From assembly GCA_016708845.1 (NCBI GenBank), contig JADJFB010000013.1, positions 99,591 through 163,590 on the forward strand: 64,000 nt of DNA. The letters are read 5' to 3'. Both the position numbers and the translations under genes were made by a program. Shown here in pieces: positions 37,101 to 44,001 of this stretch; position 1 is the first letter of the stretch, and every line of letters starts with the position of its first letter. The notes under the pieces were generated by a model. It was not told the origin of the DNA. It searched no databases and saw only the letters and a list, made by a program, of their open reading frames with translations. The stretch is from Bacteroidota bacterium. GTDB taxonomy: Bacteria; Bacteroidota; Bacteroidia; B-17B0; Aurantibacillaceae.

Positions 37101-38659
37101 CCATTAAAATCAAAATTCGCATTGGTGTCTTTACTCATTACATAACCAGTGAAAATTTGTTTTTTAAATGCTCCGTCAATTTTCACATTATCATATTGGT
37201 AATTATTATAGGTTATAGATTGAATCAATCCATCAAATGTGGCATCTAATTCTTTTTGAGTAATACCTCTACCTTTTACTTTAGTTGAAAGGGACATAGC
37301 TCCAACCGACTTAACACTTGGAAATAATTTTGATAAATTAAAATTGGTTGTAGTAATCGCTCCTGAATACTCAATAATTTTAGATTTATTATTTGTGTTT
37401 AATCGCAAATCGGTTTTAATATTTCCAACGTCTGTTTTAAAACTACCATAAGTTGCAAAATCATTTAAGAATCCATCAAATTTTCCTTTGTATGATATAA
37501 CTCCTAACCTACTTACTTCAGTGGGCAAATCTAAATACGTGGGATTATTAAACGGTGGGATTGGAAATTTCTCTAAATCTGTTTTGGAAGTAGATAATTT
37601 TTCAGCATCAAAATGAATAAATGATTTATCAATATCTGGCAAGCCAGTAATGCTCATATCTCCAATAAACTGAGTATTACTTCGATAACTAACCACCATA
37701 TTGGTTCCACTTAAATCATTCACAAAACCTCTTACTTTTCCTTTTACTACTAACACTTCTTTAAAGCCATTTAGGTCTTCTGCGAAGTAGGCAATATCTT
37801 TAAAGTTTACAAAAGTGCTATCTTTTAAATTTCCTTTGATGTATACTTTATTAATGAAGTCCAAATAATCTTCCCAATGATCGTACTTAAAACTTAGTCG
37901 GCCTTTTACCAAACTGTTAGCCGTTTTTAAATAAATACTATCGCAACGTAATTCGGTTGATGAGACATATGCTTTAGTAGTTAAATTTTTCAATTCAATG
38001 CCGCAGTGTTCTTTAGCACTTAAATTTGTTATTTGAGCTTTAATGGTATCGCCTTTAAAATCAATTTCGGTAAGTGTACCAAAAGCATTGTAAACATGAA
38101 TATGATTGTAATTCATATTTTGAACGACCTTATCTGTATCTCTTAATAAGTGATAAGTAAAATCGACATTGTTTAATTTTAAAGCGCCATACTTAATTTT
38201 CCAAGGAGAAGGAGTGGTATCATTGGGGAGCGAATCGGTTGAAGCAAAATAATCGGCGAGATACTGAAAGTTCCAATCATCTTCATTTTTGTATTTTAAC
38301 AATTTTACTTTTACATCACTCAATTTAACTTCATCAATACTTAATTGATGTTTTTCGAAATTAAAGCCACTTACATCCACAGTAATATCTTTACCATAAA
38401 CGAGGGTGTCGTTATGTTTATCACTCACAAAAACTCCTTGTAAGGTAACGTTACTAATAAATGAAATTTTCAATCTTTGAATATCTACCCTTGCTCCAAG
38501 TTCTTCACTCAAATAACTAGTTGCTTTTTGTGCGGCCCAAGTTTGAAATGTTTCAGTTTGAAAAGCGAAAAATAACGTAACAAGAAAAATCACAATAACT
38601 AACAGTGAAAACAGTACTGTTTTCGATATTATTCTTGTAATTTTACCCAATTTACTCAT
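34172..38659 (-). CDS. tamB: TamB-family translocation and assembly module protein
   Basis: A 1495-residue AsmA/TamB-like protein. The N-terminal membrane anchor (VLFSLLVIVIFLVTLFFAF) is followed by a very long repetitive beta-taco region of alternating hydrophobic strands (DGFLNDFATYGSFK, SGLINFDNTIYKT and many others). The C-terminal DUF490 domain has the usual features, including GDYLFTLEDFVTKKFEIEKG, SIKWNG and a late LYYREEYEN-like end (here FYREEYENLSELYKRYIAKF). TamB spans the periplasm and helps insert outer-membrane proteins or move phospholipids with a BamA-like partner. It is divergent from tsaD, a neighbour relation often seen in Bacteroidota. Coding context looks normal, without shifts. 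Confidence 0.92.
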   Translation of the reverse strand: MSKLGKITRIISKTVLFSLLVIVIFLVTLFFAFQTETFQTWAAQKATSYLSEELGARVDIQRLKISFISNVTLQGVFVSDKHNDTLVYGKDITVDVSGFNFEKHQLSIDEVKLSDVKVKLLKYKNEDDWNFQYLADYFASTDSLPNDTTPSPWKIKYGALKLNNVDFTYHLLRDTDKVVQNMNYNHIHVYNAFGTLTEIDFKGDTIKAQITNLSAKEHCGIELKNLTTKAYVSSTELRCDSIYLKTANSLVKGRLSFKYDHWEDYLDFINKVYIKGNLKDSTFVNFKDIAYFAEDLNGFKEVLVVKGKVRGFVNDLSGTNMVVSYRSNTQFIGDMSITGLPDIDKSFIHFDAEKLSTSKTDLEKFPIPPFNNPTYLDLPTEVSRLGVISYKGKFDGFLNDFATYGSFKTDVGNIKTDLRLNTNNKSKIIEYSGAITTTNFNLSKLFPSVKSVGAMSLSTKVKGRGITQKELDATFDGLIQSITYNNYQYDNVKIDGAFKKQIFTGYVMSKDTNANFDFNGTIDFNNKVPKMDFISTINNFDLDKTHFSIPQLNGRVSSQILIDLNGNSIDNLSGLINFDNTIYKTSEKTYKLSSFNLDLDQSTATKNIELNSSIANVELNGKYNLSTLPDAFKQYLNEYFPTFVKTKTRYIYSDKADLSVKIKNFTIVNELFVKDLMISPNTLMNCAFDASINYLNIKTTSDLISYSGIKFKNNDINVNSLTNGVKLIYSAKAINISDSFAFRNPTLTFAANDKISDFDLNWDNMMSPKNAGVVSGMAQFDNSKATILFDKVKYTIEDSVWQIVKANPITIDTAFAINIKPLTFYNQNQLITFDGKLSKNSDDKFDVFIQNFKLSQLNPFLKDAKVTIDGSLTGNTSIFGLFGKPLISSDISFQGLKLNDKLIGYGEVKSEYNPEKEFVSINGFSAFAKDFDGNLMKNIVFQGAYYPKKKEENIDITFKAEPFDLSLLQPYLKDILTFKVGFLIGNGTVTGTLDNPQINAKLKFFKCIMIVDFLNVQYSVSGNVDIMPKQINFENLEVRDKMGNSGIVYGNIFHNNFKDMRIDFDINTNKLMVLNTTSANNPSYYGTAYASGNAGIYGFLDDIKMELNMKTNGGTYFYIPLDGPSEIGSNDFIKFVTKDTLKTVVKKSKSNFSLDFNLETTKDAEVQLIFDEKSGDVIKARGDGNLNLKINSKGKFDMYGDYVLSTGDYLFTLEDFVTKKFEIEKGSSIKWNGNVYKANIDIVANYNQRASIKPLFPNDSVNNYNKRYPVYCKLFMKDKLTSPNITFGIELPTIDETTRSAIKSILSDENEMNRQVFALLLLRSFITPVSVSGGGGISAGGAAAATGSEMLSNKMSNWLNGVTKDVDIGVNYRPGGTLSSDELDLALSKQLFNNRLVIDGNFGVTNNNNSTTTSASTKANNSSNLIGDVTLEYKLSESGKYRVKAFNRSNDNTEAATNGGPFSQGIGIFYREEYENLSELYKRYIAKFKKKDQTK

Positions 38660-38740
38660 AGTGTATAAAAATAACTAAATAACCTAAATAGTGGACGTTA
38701 ATAATCATTAAGATTTAGGGTTAATTACCTTGATAAAATA

Positions 38741-39796
38741 ATGGCAGCAGAGCATAATCACATAAAAGATATTTACATTTTGGGCATCGAATCGAGCTGC
38801 GATGACACCTCATGCGCCATAATTAAAAACGAATTGCTGTTATCTAATGTTACCGCCAATCAAAGCATACATCAACAATATGGTGGCGTTATACCGGAAT
38901 TGGCGAGTAGAGATCATCAGAAAAATATTGTTCCTGTTGTTGATGCTGCCTTAAAAAAAGCAGGCATCACACTTTCTCAATTAAACGCTATTGCTGTAAC
39001 TCGCGGACCAGGATTAAGCGGAAGTTTATTAGTGGGTTTATCATTCGCAAAATCATTATCACTTGCTTTAGATATTCCCTTAGTCGAAGTTAATCACATG
39101 CAAGGTCATATTTTGGCGCATTTTGTGCGAGATGCTTCGACAGGCTCAGCTCTCGAAAACAAACAACCTGAGTTTCCTTTCCTTTGTTTAACGGTAAGTG
39201 GCGGCCATACTCAAATTGTAAAAATTACCAATCATTTACAATTTGAACTATTAGCAGAAACTGAAGATGATGCAGTAGGCGAAGCATTTGATAAAGCCGC
39301 TAAAATATTGGGGCTTCCCTACCCTGGTGGACCATTAATTGATAAATATGCCAAATTAGGAGATGCCACGAAATATAAATTTCCGATGCCGCAATTAAAA
39401 AATAATAACTATAGTTTTAGCGGCGTAAAAACAGCATTTTTATATTTTATTCAAGAACAAACAAAACAAAATTCAAATTTTATTGAAGAAAATATAAATG
39501 ATATTTGTGCATCCTATCAGGCCCACTTAATTAAATATTTACTTAAAAATTTATTAGTGGTTAGTAAAGAAACTGGCATTAATCAAATAGCCATTGCTGG
39601 CGGAGTATCTGCTAATTCAGGTTTAAGAAGCGAATTAGAATTATTAGGAAAAAAGCATCAATGGCAAACCTATATTCCCAAATTTGAATATTGCACCGAT
39701 AATGCCGCCATGATTGCTATTACAGGTTACTATAAATATTTGAATAAAGAGTTTTGTGGATTGGAAACTACTCCGCTAGCTCGTTACGAAATTTAA
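38741..39796 (+). CDS. tsaD: tRNA N6-threonylcarbamoyladenosine synthase subunit TsaD
   Basis: A 351-residue Kae1/TsaD protein that transfers the threonylcarbamoyl group to A37 of ANN-decoding tRNAs. ASKHA-fold motifs are all present: ILGIESSCDDTSCAII at the start, the metal-binding HMQGH (VEVNHMQGHILAHF), TVSGGHTQIV, DDAVGEAFDKAAKILGLPYP and IAGGVSANSGLR. Length is normal. It partners with TsaB, TsaE and TsaC, none of which is nearby. A large inverted repeat follows and separates it from convergent pth. Confidence 0.97.
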   Translation: MAAEHNHIKDIYILGIESSCDDTSCAIIKNELLLSNVTANQSIHQQYGGVIPELASRDHQKNIVPVVDAALKKAGITLSQLNAIAVTRGPGLSGSLLVGLSFAKSLSLALDIPLVEVNHMQGHILAHFVRDASTGSALENKQPEFPFLCLTVSGGHTQIVKITNHLQFELLAETEDDAVGEAFDKAAKILGLPYPGGPLIDKYAKLGDATKYKFPMPQLKNNNYSFSGVKTAFLYFIQEQTKQNSNFIEENINDICASYQAHLIKYLLKNLLVVSKETGINQIAIAGGVSANSGLRSELELLGKKHQWQTYIPKFEYCTDNAAMIAITGYYKYLNKEFCGLETTPLARYEI

Positions 39797-39802
39797 ATTA
39801 TT

Positions 39803-39915
39803 TCCCGCAGATTTCGCGGATTTCCGCAGAGTAAAATGCAACAAGTAATACAACAGATTAATTTACCAAACTAAAAACTCAAAAATATCTGCGACGATCT
39901 GCGGAATCTGCGGGA
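39803..39915. repeat. long imperfect inverted repeat between convergent tsaD and pth
   Basis: Left arm 39803-39830 begins tcccgcagattt; right arm 39888-39915 ends aatctgcggga. About 23 of 28 positions pair. The motif cgcagat recurs within each arm. It may serve as a bidirectional terminator and looks like a dispersed repeat family. Confidence 0.75.
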
Positions 39916-39921
39916 CACTTC

Positions 39922-40488
39922 TTACTTAGTATTAAACTCATTCATGCATCTTGCTAAACCAATAAATGCGAAGGCTTTTACCGCATCGGCTGCAATTTTA
40001 ACGCGTTCATTTAAAGTCTTTTTTTCTTCGTCATTCCATTTACCAAGAACATAATTTACTTGAGCGCCTTTTCCAAACTCATTACTAATTCCAAAACGTA
40101 AACGAGGATAATTATTTGTACCTAAAATTTCTTGAATATTTTTCAATCCATTATGCCCGCCATCACTACCCTTTGGTCCTAAACGAATTTTACCAAACGG
40201 CAAGGCTAATTCATCCACTATCACTAACACATTTTCAATGGCAATTTTTTCGTTTTGCATCCAATAATTTAATGCCTTTCCACTTAAATTCATATAAGTA
40301 GTTGGCTTAATTAAAATCAATTGTTTGCCTTTATATTTCAATTCGGCAACGTCTGCTAATCTATCCGATTTAAATTTTAAATCATTTTCTTTAGCCAAGT
40401 AGTCCAATACTTCAAATCCAATATTATGGCGTGTGTGGGCGTATTCATCGCCAATATTTCCTAAGCCAACTATTAAAAATTTACTCAT
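39922..40488 (-). CDS. pth: peptidyl-tRNA hydrolase
   Basis: A 188-residue Pth enzyme that releases tRNA from stalled peptidyl-tRNAs. Family motifs in order: FLIVGLGNIGDEYAHTRHNI with the catalytic His, LIKPTTYMNLSG, the catalytic Asp region VIVDELALPFGKIRL and GSDGGHNGLKNI. The length is that of the bacterial Pth1 family. It converges with tsaD. Its start is followed upstream (on the opposite strand) by the rho leader. Confidence 0.96.
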   Translation of the reverse strand: MSKFLIVGLGNIGDEYAHTRHNIGFEVLDYLAKENDLKFKSDRLADVAELKYKGKQLILIKPTTYMNLSGKALNYWMQNEKIAIENVLVIVDELALPFGKIRLGPKGSDGGHNGLKNIQEILGTNNYPRLRFGISNEFGKGAQVNYVLGKWNDEEKKTLNERVKIAADAVKAFAFIGLARCMNEFNTK

Positions 40489-40555
40489 ACAACAAAGATA
40501 TTTTATTTAACAAAATGAAGCCCATTTTGGTCTATAAAAATATGTTTTAATTTGT

Positions 40556-40585
40556 TTTGTAATATAAAATTAATGCTTATACTTG
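40556..40585 (+). promoter_or_regulatory. candidate rho promoter
   Basis: TTTG (40556-40559), an 18-bp spacer and TATACTTG (40578-40585) match the consensus with one mismatch. This would leave a leader of roughly 90 nt before the rho start. Confidence 0.45.
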
Positions 40586-40684
40586 TATCATCGAAACATT
40601 ACTGCATTATCTTGTAGTAATAAAATCACAGAAAATTAAAATAACAAAACTCTTTTATTATTATTCCCCTTATTAAGCATAACT

Positions 40685-40888
40685 ATGTTTGAAGCATTAG
40701 ATTTAACTAGCAGAGCTTTGCCTCAGCTAAAGGACATTTGTAAACAATTTGGTATTGACACGAAAGGATTAGCAAAACCTGATATGGTTTTAAAAATCAT
40801 TGATGCTCAAGCGGCTGATAAAGAATTAGCTACTAAATTAGTGGAACAATTTCCTAAAAAAGCAACTTCGACGTGCCGCAGAAACTAA
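40685..40888 (+). CDS. rho: transcription termination factor Rho, N-terminal fragment (frameshifted)
   Basis: Encodes the N-terminal Rho_N/SAP-like helical domain (FEALDLTSRALPQLKDICKQ, then FGIDTKGLAKPDMVLKII). The frame ends in an out-of-frame tail. At the A6 run 40856-40861 (CCT AAA AAA GCA), dropping one A gives P-K-K-Q-L-R-R-A-A-E-T-K-T and continues into the large charged linker and the rest of Rho. Because Rho is essential or nearly so in most bacteria, sequence error, or less likely transcriptional slippage or recoding at the A-run, is favoured over loss of function. Confidence 0.85.
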   Translation: MFEALDLTSRALPQLKDICKQFGIDTKGLAKPDMVLKIIDAQAADKELATKLVEQFPKKATSTCRRN

Positions 40889-42407
40889 AACTCCAACCAC
40901 TGAGGCTAAAGTAAAAAAACCTCGCATTCAAAAACCTATTGAAGGAGAAGCAAAAGTTGAGAAAACTCTATTTGAAGCTGTTGAAGAAAAACCTCAAGTA
41001 ACTGATTCAAATACGGTAAGAGACGAAAAACCTAAATTCGAAAAAAGAGAAGAACAAGTTCGTAAAGTTCCTGTTCATAATCACCAAAAACCTCAACACA
41101 ATCATCATAACAATCCTGCTAAAACAGAACAAACAGAATCAAAACCTGTTGTTAATAATGATTTAGCTATTAATATTGAAGCTGAAGAAAAGCCTCAAAC
41201 ACCAGACGGCATGGAAATGCATGAAGTGAAAGATGCTAAAGAAAATGAACATAAACATTTACCAAAACCAGAGCGCGTATATTATAACTTTGATGGGATT
41301 GCTATTGGCGAAGGGGTTTTAGAGATGATGCCTGATGGTTATGGTTTTTTAAGAAGTTCTGATTATAATTATTTAAGTTCTCCAGATGACATTTATGTAT
41401 CGCAAGCTCAAGTAAAATTATTTGGATTAAAAACAGGTGATGTTGTTCGTGGAGGGATTCGTCCTCCAAAAGACGGAGAGAAATTTTTTCCATTAGTAAA
41501 AGTTGAAGAGATTAACGGAAGAGAACCTTCTTATATTAGAGATAGAGTTCCTTTTGATTACTTAACACCATTATTTCCTTCCGAAAAATTAAAACTAACT
41601 GGACATCCACAACAAAATAATAGCACTCGTATTATTGATATGTTTGCACCTATTGGTAAAGGACAACGTGGTTTAATTGTAGCGCAACCAAAAACTGGTA
41701 AAACGGTTTTATTAAAAGATATTGCCAACGCTATTGCCTATAATCATCCAGAAGTTTATTTAATTATTTTATTAATTGATGAGCGTCCGGAAGAGGTAAC
41801 TGATATGGCTCGTAGCGCAAAAGCGGAAGTTGTATCATCTACCTTTGATGAACCAGCTGAAAAACATGTAAAGATTGCAAACATCGTTTTAGAAAAAGCA
41901 AAACGTATGGTAGAGTGCGGACACGATGTAGTTATTTTATTAGATAGTATTACACGTATGGCTCGTGCTTATAATACAGTTGCGCCTTCAAGTGGAAAAG
42001 TATTGTCGGGTGGTGTGGAAGCAAATGCATTACAAAAGCCAAAACGTTTTTTTGGAGCTGCTCGTAAAATTGAAAATGGTGGTTCTTTAACAATCATAGC
42101 TACCGCTTTAACAGAAACGGGTTCTAAAATGGACGAGGTAATTTTTGAAGAATTTAAAGGAACTGGTAATATGGAATTACAATTGGATAGAAAAATTGCG
42201 AATCGTCGTGTGTTCCCAGCTGTTGATTTATCGTCTTCTTCAACACGTAGAGATGATTTATTATTAGATAAAGAAACTCTACAGCGTTTGTGGGTACTAA
42301 GAAAACATTTATCTGATATGAACCCTGTGGAAGCGATGGAATTTTTATTAAATCAATTAAGTAGAACAAGAACTAATGAAGAATTTTTAATTGGAATGAA
42401 TAAATAA
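40863..42407 (+). CDS. rho: transcription termination factor Rho, main part
   Basis: The frame is open from the shift point; its first ATG is at 41211. It begins with a ~110-residue charged, Lys/Glu/His/Gln-rich linker (KPQHNHHNNPAKTEQTES), an insertion typical of Bacteroidota Rho. Next is the cold-shock-like RNA-binding domain (LEMMPDGYGFLRSSDYNYLS), then the ATPase core: Walker A AQPKTGKTVLLKDI, catalytic ILLIDERPEEVTDM, Walker B VVILLDSITRMARAYN and SGGVEANALQKPKRFFGAAR. It ends with TRTNEEFLIGMNK. Rho is a hexameric RNA translocase that terminates transcription. All catalytic motifs are intact. Confidence 0.95.
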   Translation, partial: QLRRAAETKTPTTEAKVKKPRIQKPIEGEAKVEKTLFEAVEEKPQVTDSNTVRDEKPKFEKREEQVRKVPVHNHQKPQHNHHNNPAKTEQTESKPVVNNDLAINIEAEEKPQTPDGMEMHEVKDAKENEHKHLPKPERVYYNFDGIAIGEGVLEMMPDGYGFLRSSDYNYLSSPDDIYVSQAQVKLFGLKTGDVVRGGIRPPKDGEKFFPLVKVEEINGREPSYIRDRVPFDYLTPLFPSEKLKLTGHPQQNNSTRIIDMFAPIGKGQRGLIVAQPKTGKTVLLKDIANAIAYNHPEVYLIILLIDERPEEVTDMARSAKAEVVSSTFDEPAEKHVKIANIVLEKAKRMVECGHDVVILLDSITRMARAYNTVAPSSGKVLSGGVEANALQKPKRFFGAARKIENGGSLTIIATALTETGSKMDEVIFEEFKGTGNMELQLDRKIANRRVFPAVDLSSSSTRRDDLLLDKETLQRLWVLRKHLSDMNPVEAMEFLLNQLSRTRTNEEFLIGMNK

Positions 42408-42442
42408 TTCATTCCAATTTTTTGTAGTTTAAACACATTACC

Positions 42443-42892
42443 ATGTCACCAAAAACATTTTTATTTCCTTCAATATACAGTGCGCTTTTAATTATTGCTA
42501 CTTGTATTGTATTTTATGGAGGCTATAGCCAATCTATTAATACAGTAACCATTATTGGTTGGTTATTAATCATTCCATTTACCGTTGTGGCCATGATTTA
42601 CTCAAAACGAACGATTTACAATAATGTAATTGGCGGAAAAGATCTTGTGAAAGAAGGATTAAAGTTTGTCATTTTCAGTACAGTTATTTTAGTGATTTTT
42701 CAAGCGATATTTTTTACTTTAGATTTTAAAGCATATAAAGTTGATTTTATTCAAACCTATGGTTTTGAATTAGCTAAAACTCAAATTAAAAATGGTCATT
42801 TAAAAATAACTGAAGCTCAAATTCCTGATTTGATAAAAAAAGAAATTGACCAGGTGACGCTTTTTTTTATAAGAGCAAAATTGAGAGGGTAA
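42443..42892 (+). CDS. DUF4199 membrane protein
   Basis: A 149-residue membrane protein of the DUF4199 family: three hydrophobic helices (SALLIIATCIVFYGG, IIGWLLIIPFTVVAMIYS and GLKFVIFSTVILVIFQAIFF) and a soluble C-terminal half (YGFELAKTQIKNG, then EAQIPDLIKKEIDQ). Family members usually end with a fourth helix. Here the end is abrupt (FFIRAKLRG) just after a run of eight T (42853-42861), so a further indel may have cut off the last helix. It starts 35 bp after rho on the same strand. Function unknown. Confidence 0.72.
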   Translation: MSPKTFLFPSIYSALLIIATCIVFYGGYSQSINTVTIIGWLLIIPFTVVAMIYSKRTIYNNVIGGKDLVKEGLKFVIFSTVILVIFQAIFFTLDFKAYKVDFIQTYGFELAKTQIKNGHLKITEAQIPDLIKKEIDQVTLFFIRAKLRG

Positions 42893-43178
42893 GCCCAAGA
42901 ATTAAAACAATTTCTACTTTTCTTTAGTCCATTCACTCAGTATTTTGGCAACTTCACTCATTTAATACACAAATAAAGGTTGTGGTTTTTCGATAAACGA
43001 GTTTTTTTAAATGATTAACGCCAATATTTGAGCTAATAATTAACATTTGATTGTTCTAAACATCAAGTAATCAATCAATTACTAGCCTTTTTTTCACTAT
43101 TTTTATAAAATATTACATCTGATTGATTTGCTGGAAATGGCACTTTTTTTGATGTTATTTTAACACTAATTAATAAAT

Positions 43179-43538
43179 ATGAAAAAACTATTACTACTTC
43201 TTTGCTTTTTTTCGATTTCTGATGCTATTAATGCACAAACAGAAAAGACTGTTAATCCATCAATAAATATTTACAATAAATATCTCATTAAATTAGATAG
43301 TAATGTTGCATTTAATATTCAAACAACATCAACATTTATTAAACAGGTATGTGCCGCAACTAACACAAATTATAACAATTCAACTAAGTATTTTGAAGTA
43401 GTAACCAAAAGGAATTTACAACGAAATATCATAGATGGTAAACTTCAAAAAAATGCAACACCTATGACTGAATTTATATACGTAGGTCAAGTAGAATATT
43501 CAACTAGTGTTATTTCAAATACAATAAGCACTCAATAA
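43179..43538 (+). CDS. small secreted protein, unknown function
   Basis: A 119-residue product with a clear signal peptide (KKLLLLLCFFSISDAINAQ). The mature ~100 residues are polar and Asn/Thr-rich (NPSINIYNKYLIKLD, then NIQTTSTFIKQV), with no recognised domain and no sorting signal. It stands 25 bp before the giant T9SS repeat protein on the same strand, so the two may share a transcript. The 286-bp gap upstream (42,893-43,178) holds no other gene or clear RNA feature. Confidence 0.6.
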   Translation: MKKLLLLLCFFSISDAINAQTEKTVNPSINIYNKYLIKLDSNVAFNIQTTSTFIKQVCAATNTNYNNSTKYFEVVTKRNLQRNIIDGKLQKNATPMTEFIYVGQVEYSTSVISNTISTQ

Positions 43539-43563
43539 TTTTATTTATATCAAAAATTGAAAT

Positions 43564-43818
43564 ATGAATTTAAAGTTTAATAAAATTGGTCTAATATTAT
43601 TAATTAGTATACTCTCTTGTAAAGTGTTTTCACAAACTACTATTATTAGTGGAGCCACTAATAATGGAAATTTTGAAGCAGGCGCTATAACTCCATGGGT
43701 AATAGCAAACAATAATAATAACAATGGTACTAACAGATGGGTTGTAAATACAGGTATTGCATTAGCGGGTACTAAATCCGCCCATATAACAAATGATGCT
43801 GCACTTACTTATGCTTAG
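43564..43818 (+). CDS. giant T9SS repeat protein, N-terminal fragment
   Basis: Encodes the signal peptide (IGLILLISILSCKVFSQ) and the start of a jelly-roll/choice-of-anchor domain (SGATNNGNFEAGAITPWVIA, then NRWVVNTG and TKSAHITND). It ends at TAG TAA in a corrupted stretch (about 43,815-44,000). Reading that stretch in alternating frames recovers plausible pieces of the same domain (V-T-F, A-G-E-S-C-I-N, S-F-N-W-R-C-N-G-E-S-S, then L-K-V-Y-I-S-P-T-L-P-I-G-G-T), so several small indels lie close together here. Confidence 0.65.
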   Translation: MNLKFNKIGLILLISILSCKVFSQTTIISGATNNGNFEAGAITPWVIANNNNNNGTNRWVVNTGIALAGTKSAHITNDAALTYA

Positions 43819-44001
43819 TAACAATCAAGCTAACATATTTAGCAGCAAGTAACATTTCGCTGGTGAATCATGTATTAATTAAGTTTTAATTGGCGTTGTA
43901 ATGGAAAGTAGTATAGCATCTGGCAATGACAGGGATAATTTAAAAGTTTTATATCCCCTACTCTTCCAATTGGCGGCACAGCAAATGCAGATGCTGATCT
44001 A

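Noticed and set aside
42893..43178. Small RNA or hidden gene between DUF4199 and the small secreted protein
   Set aside because: AT-rich, with no reading frame that has a start and signal, and no convincing hairpin beyond short chance pairings.
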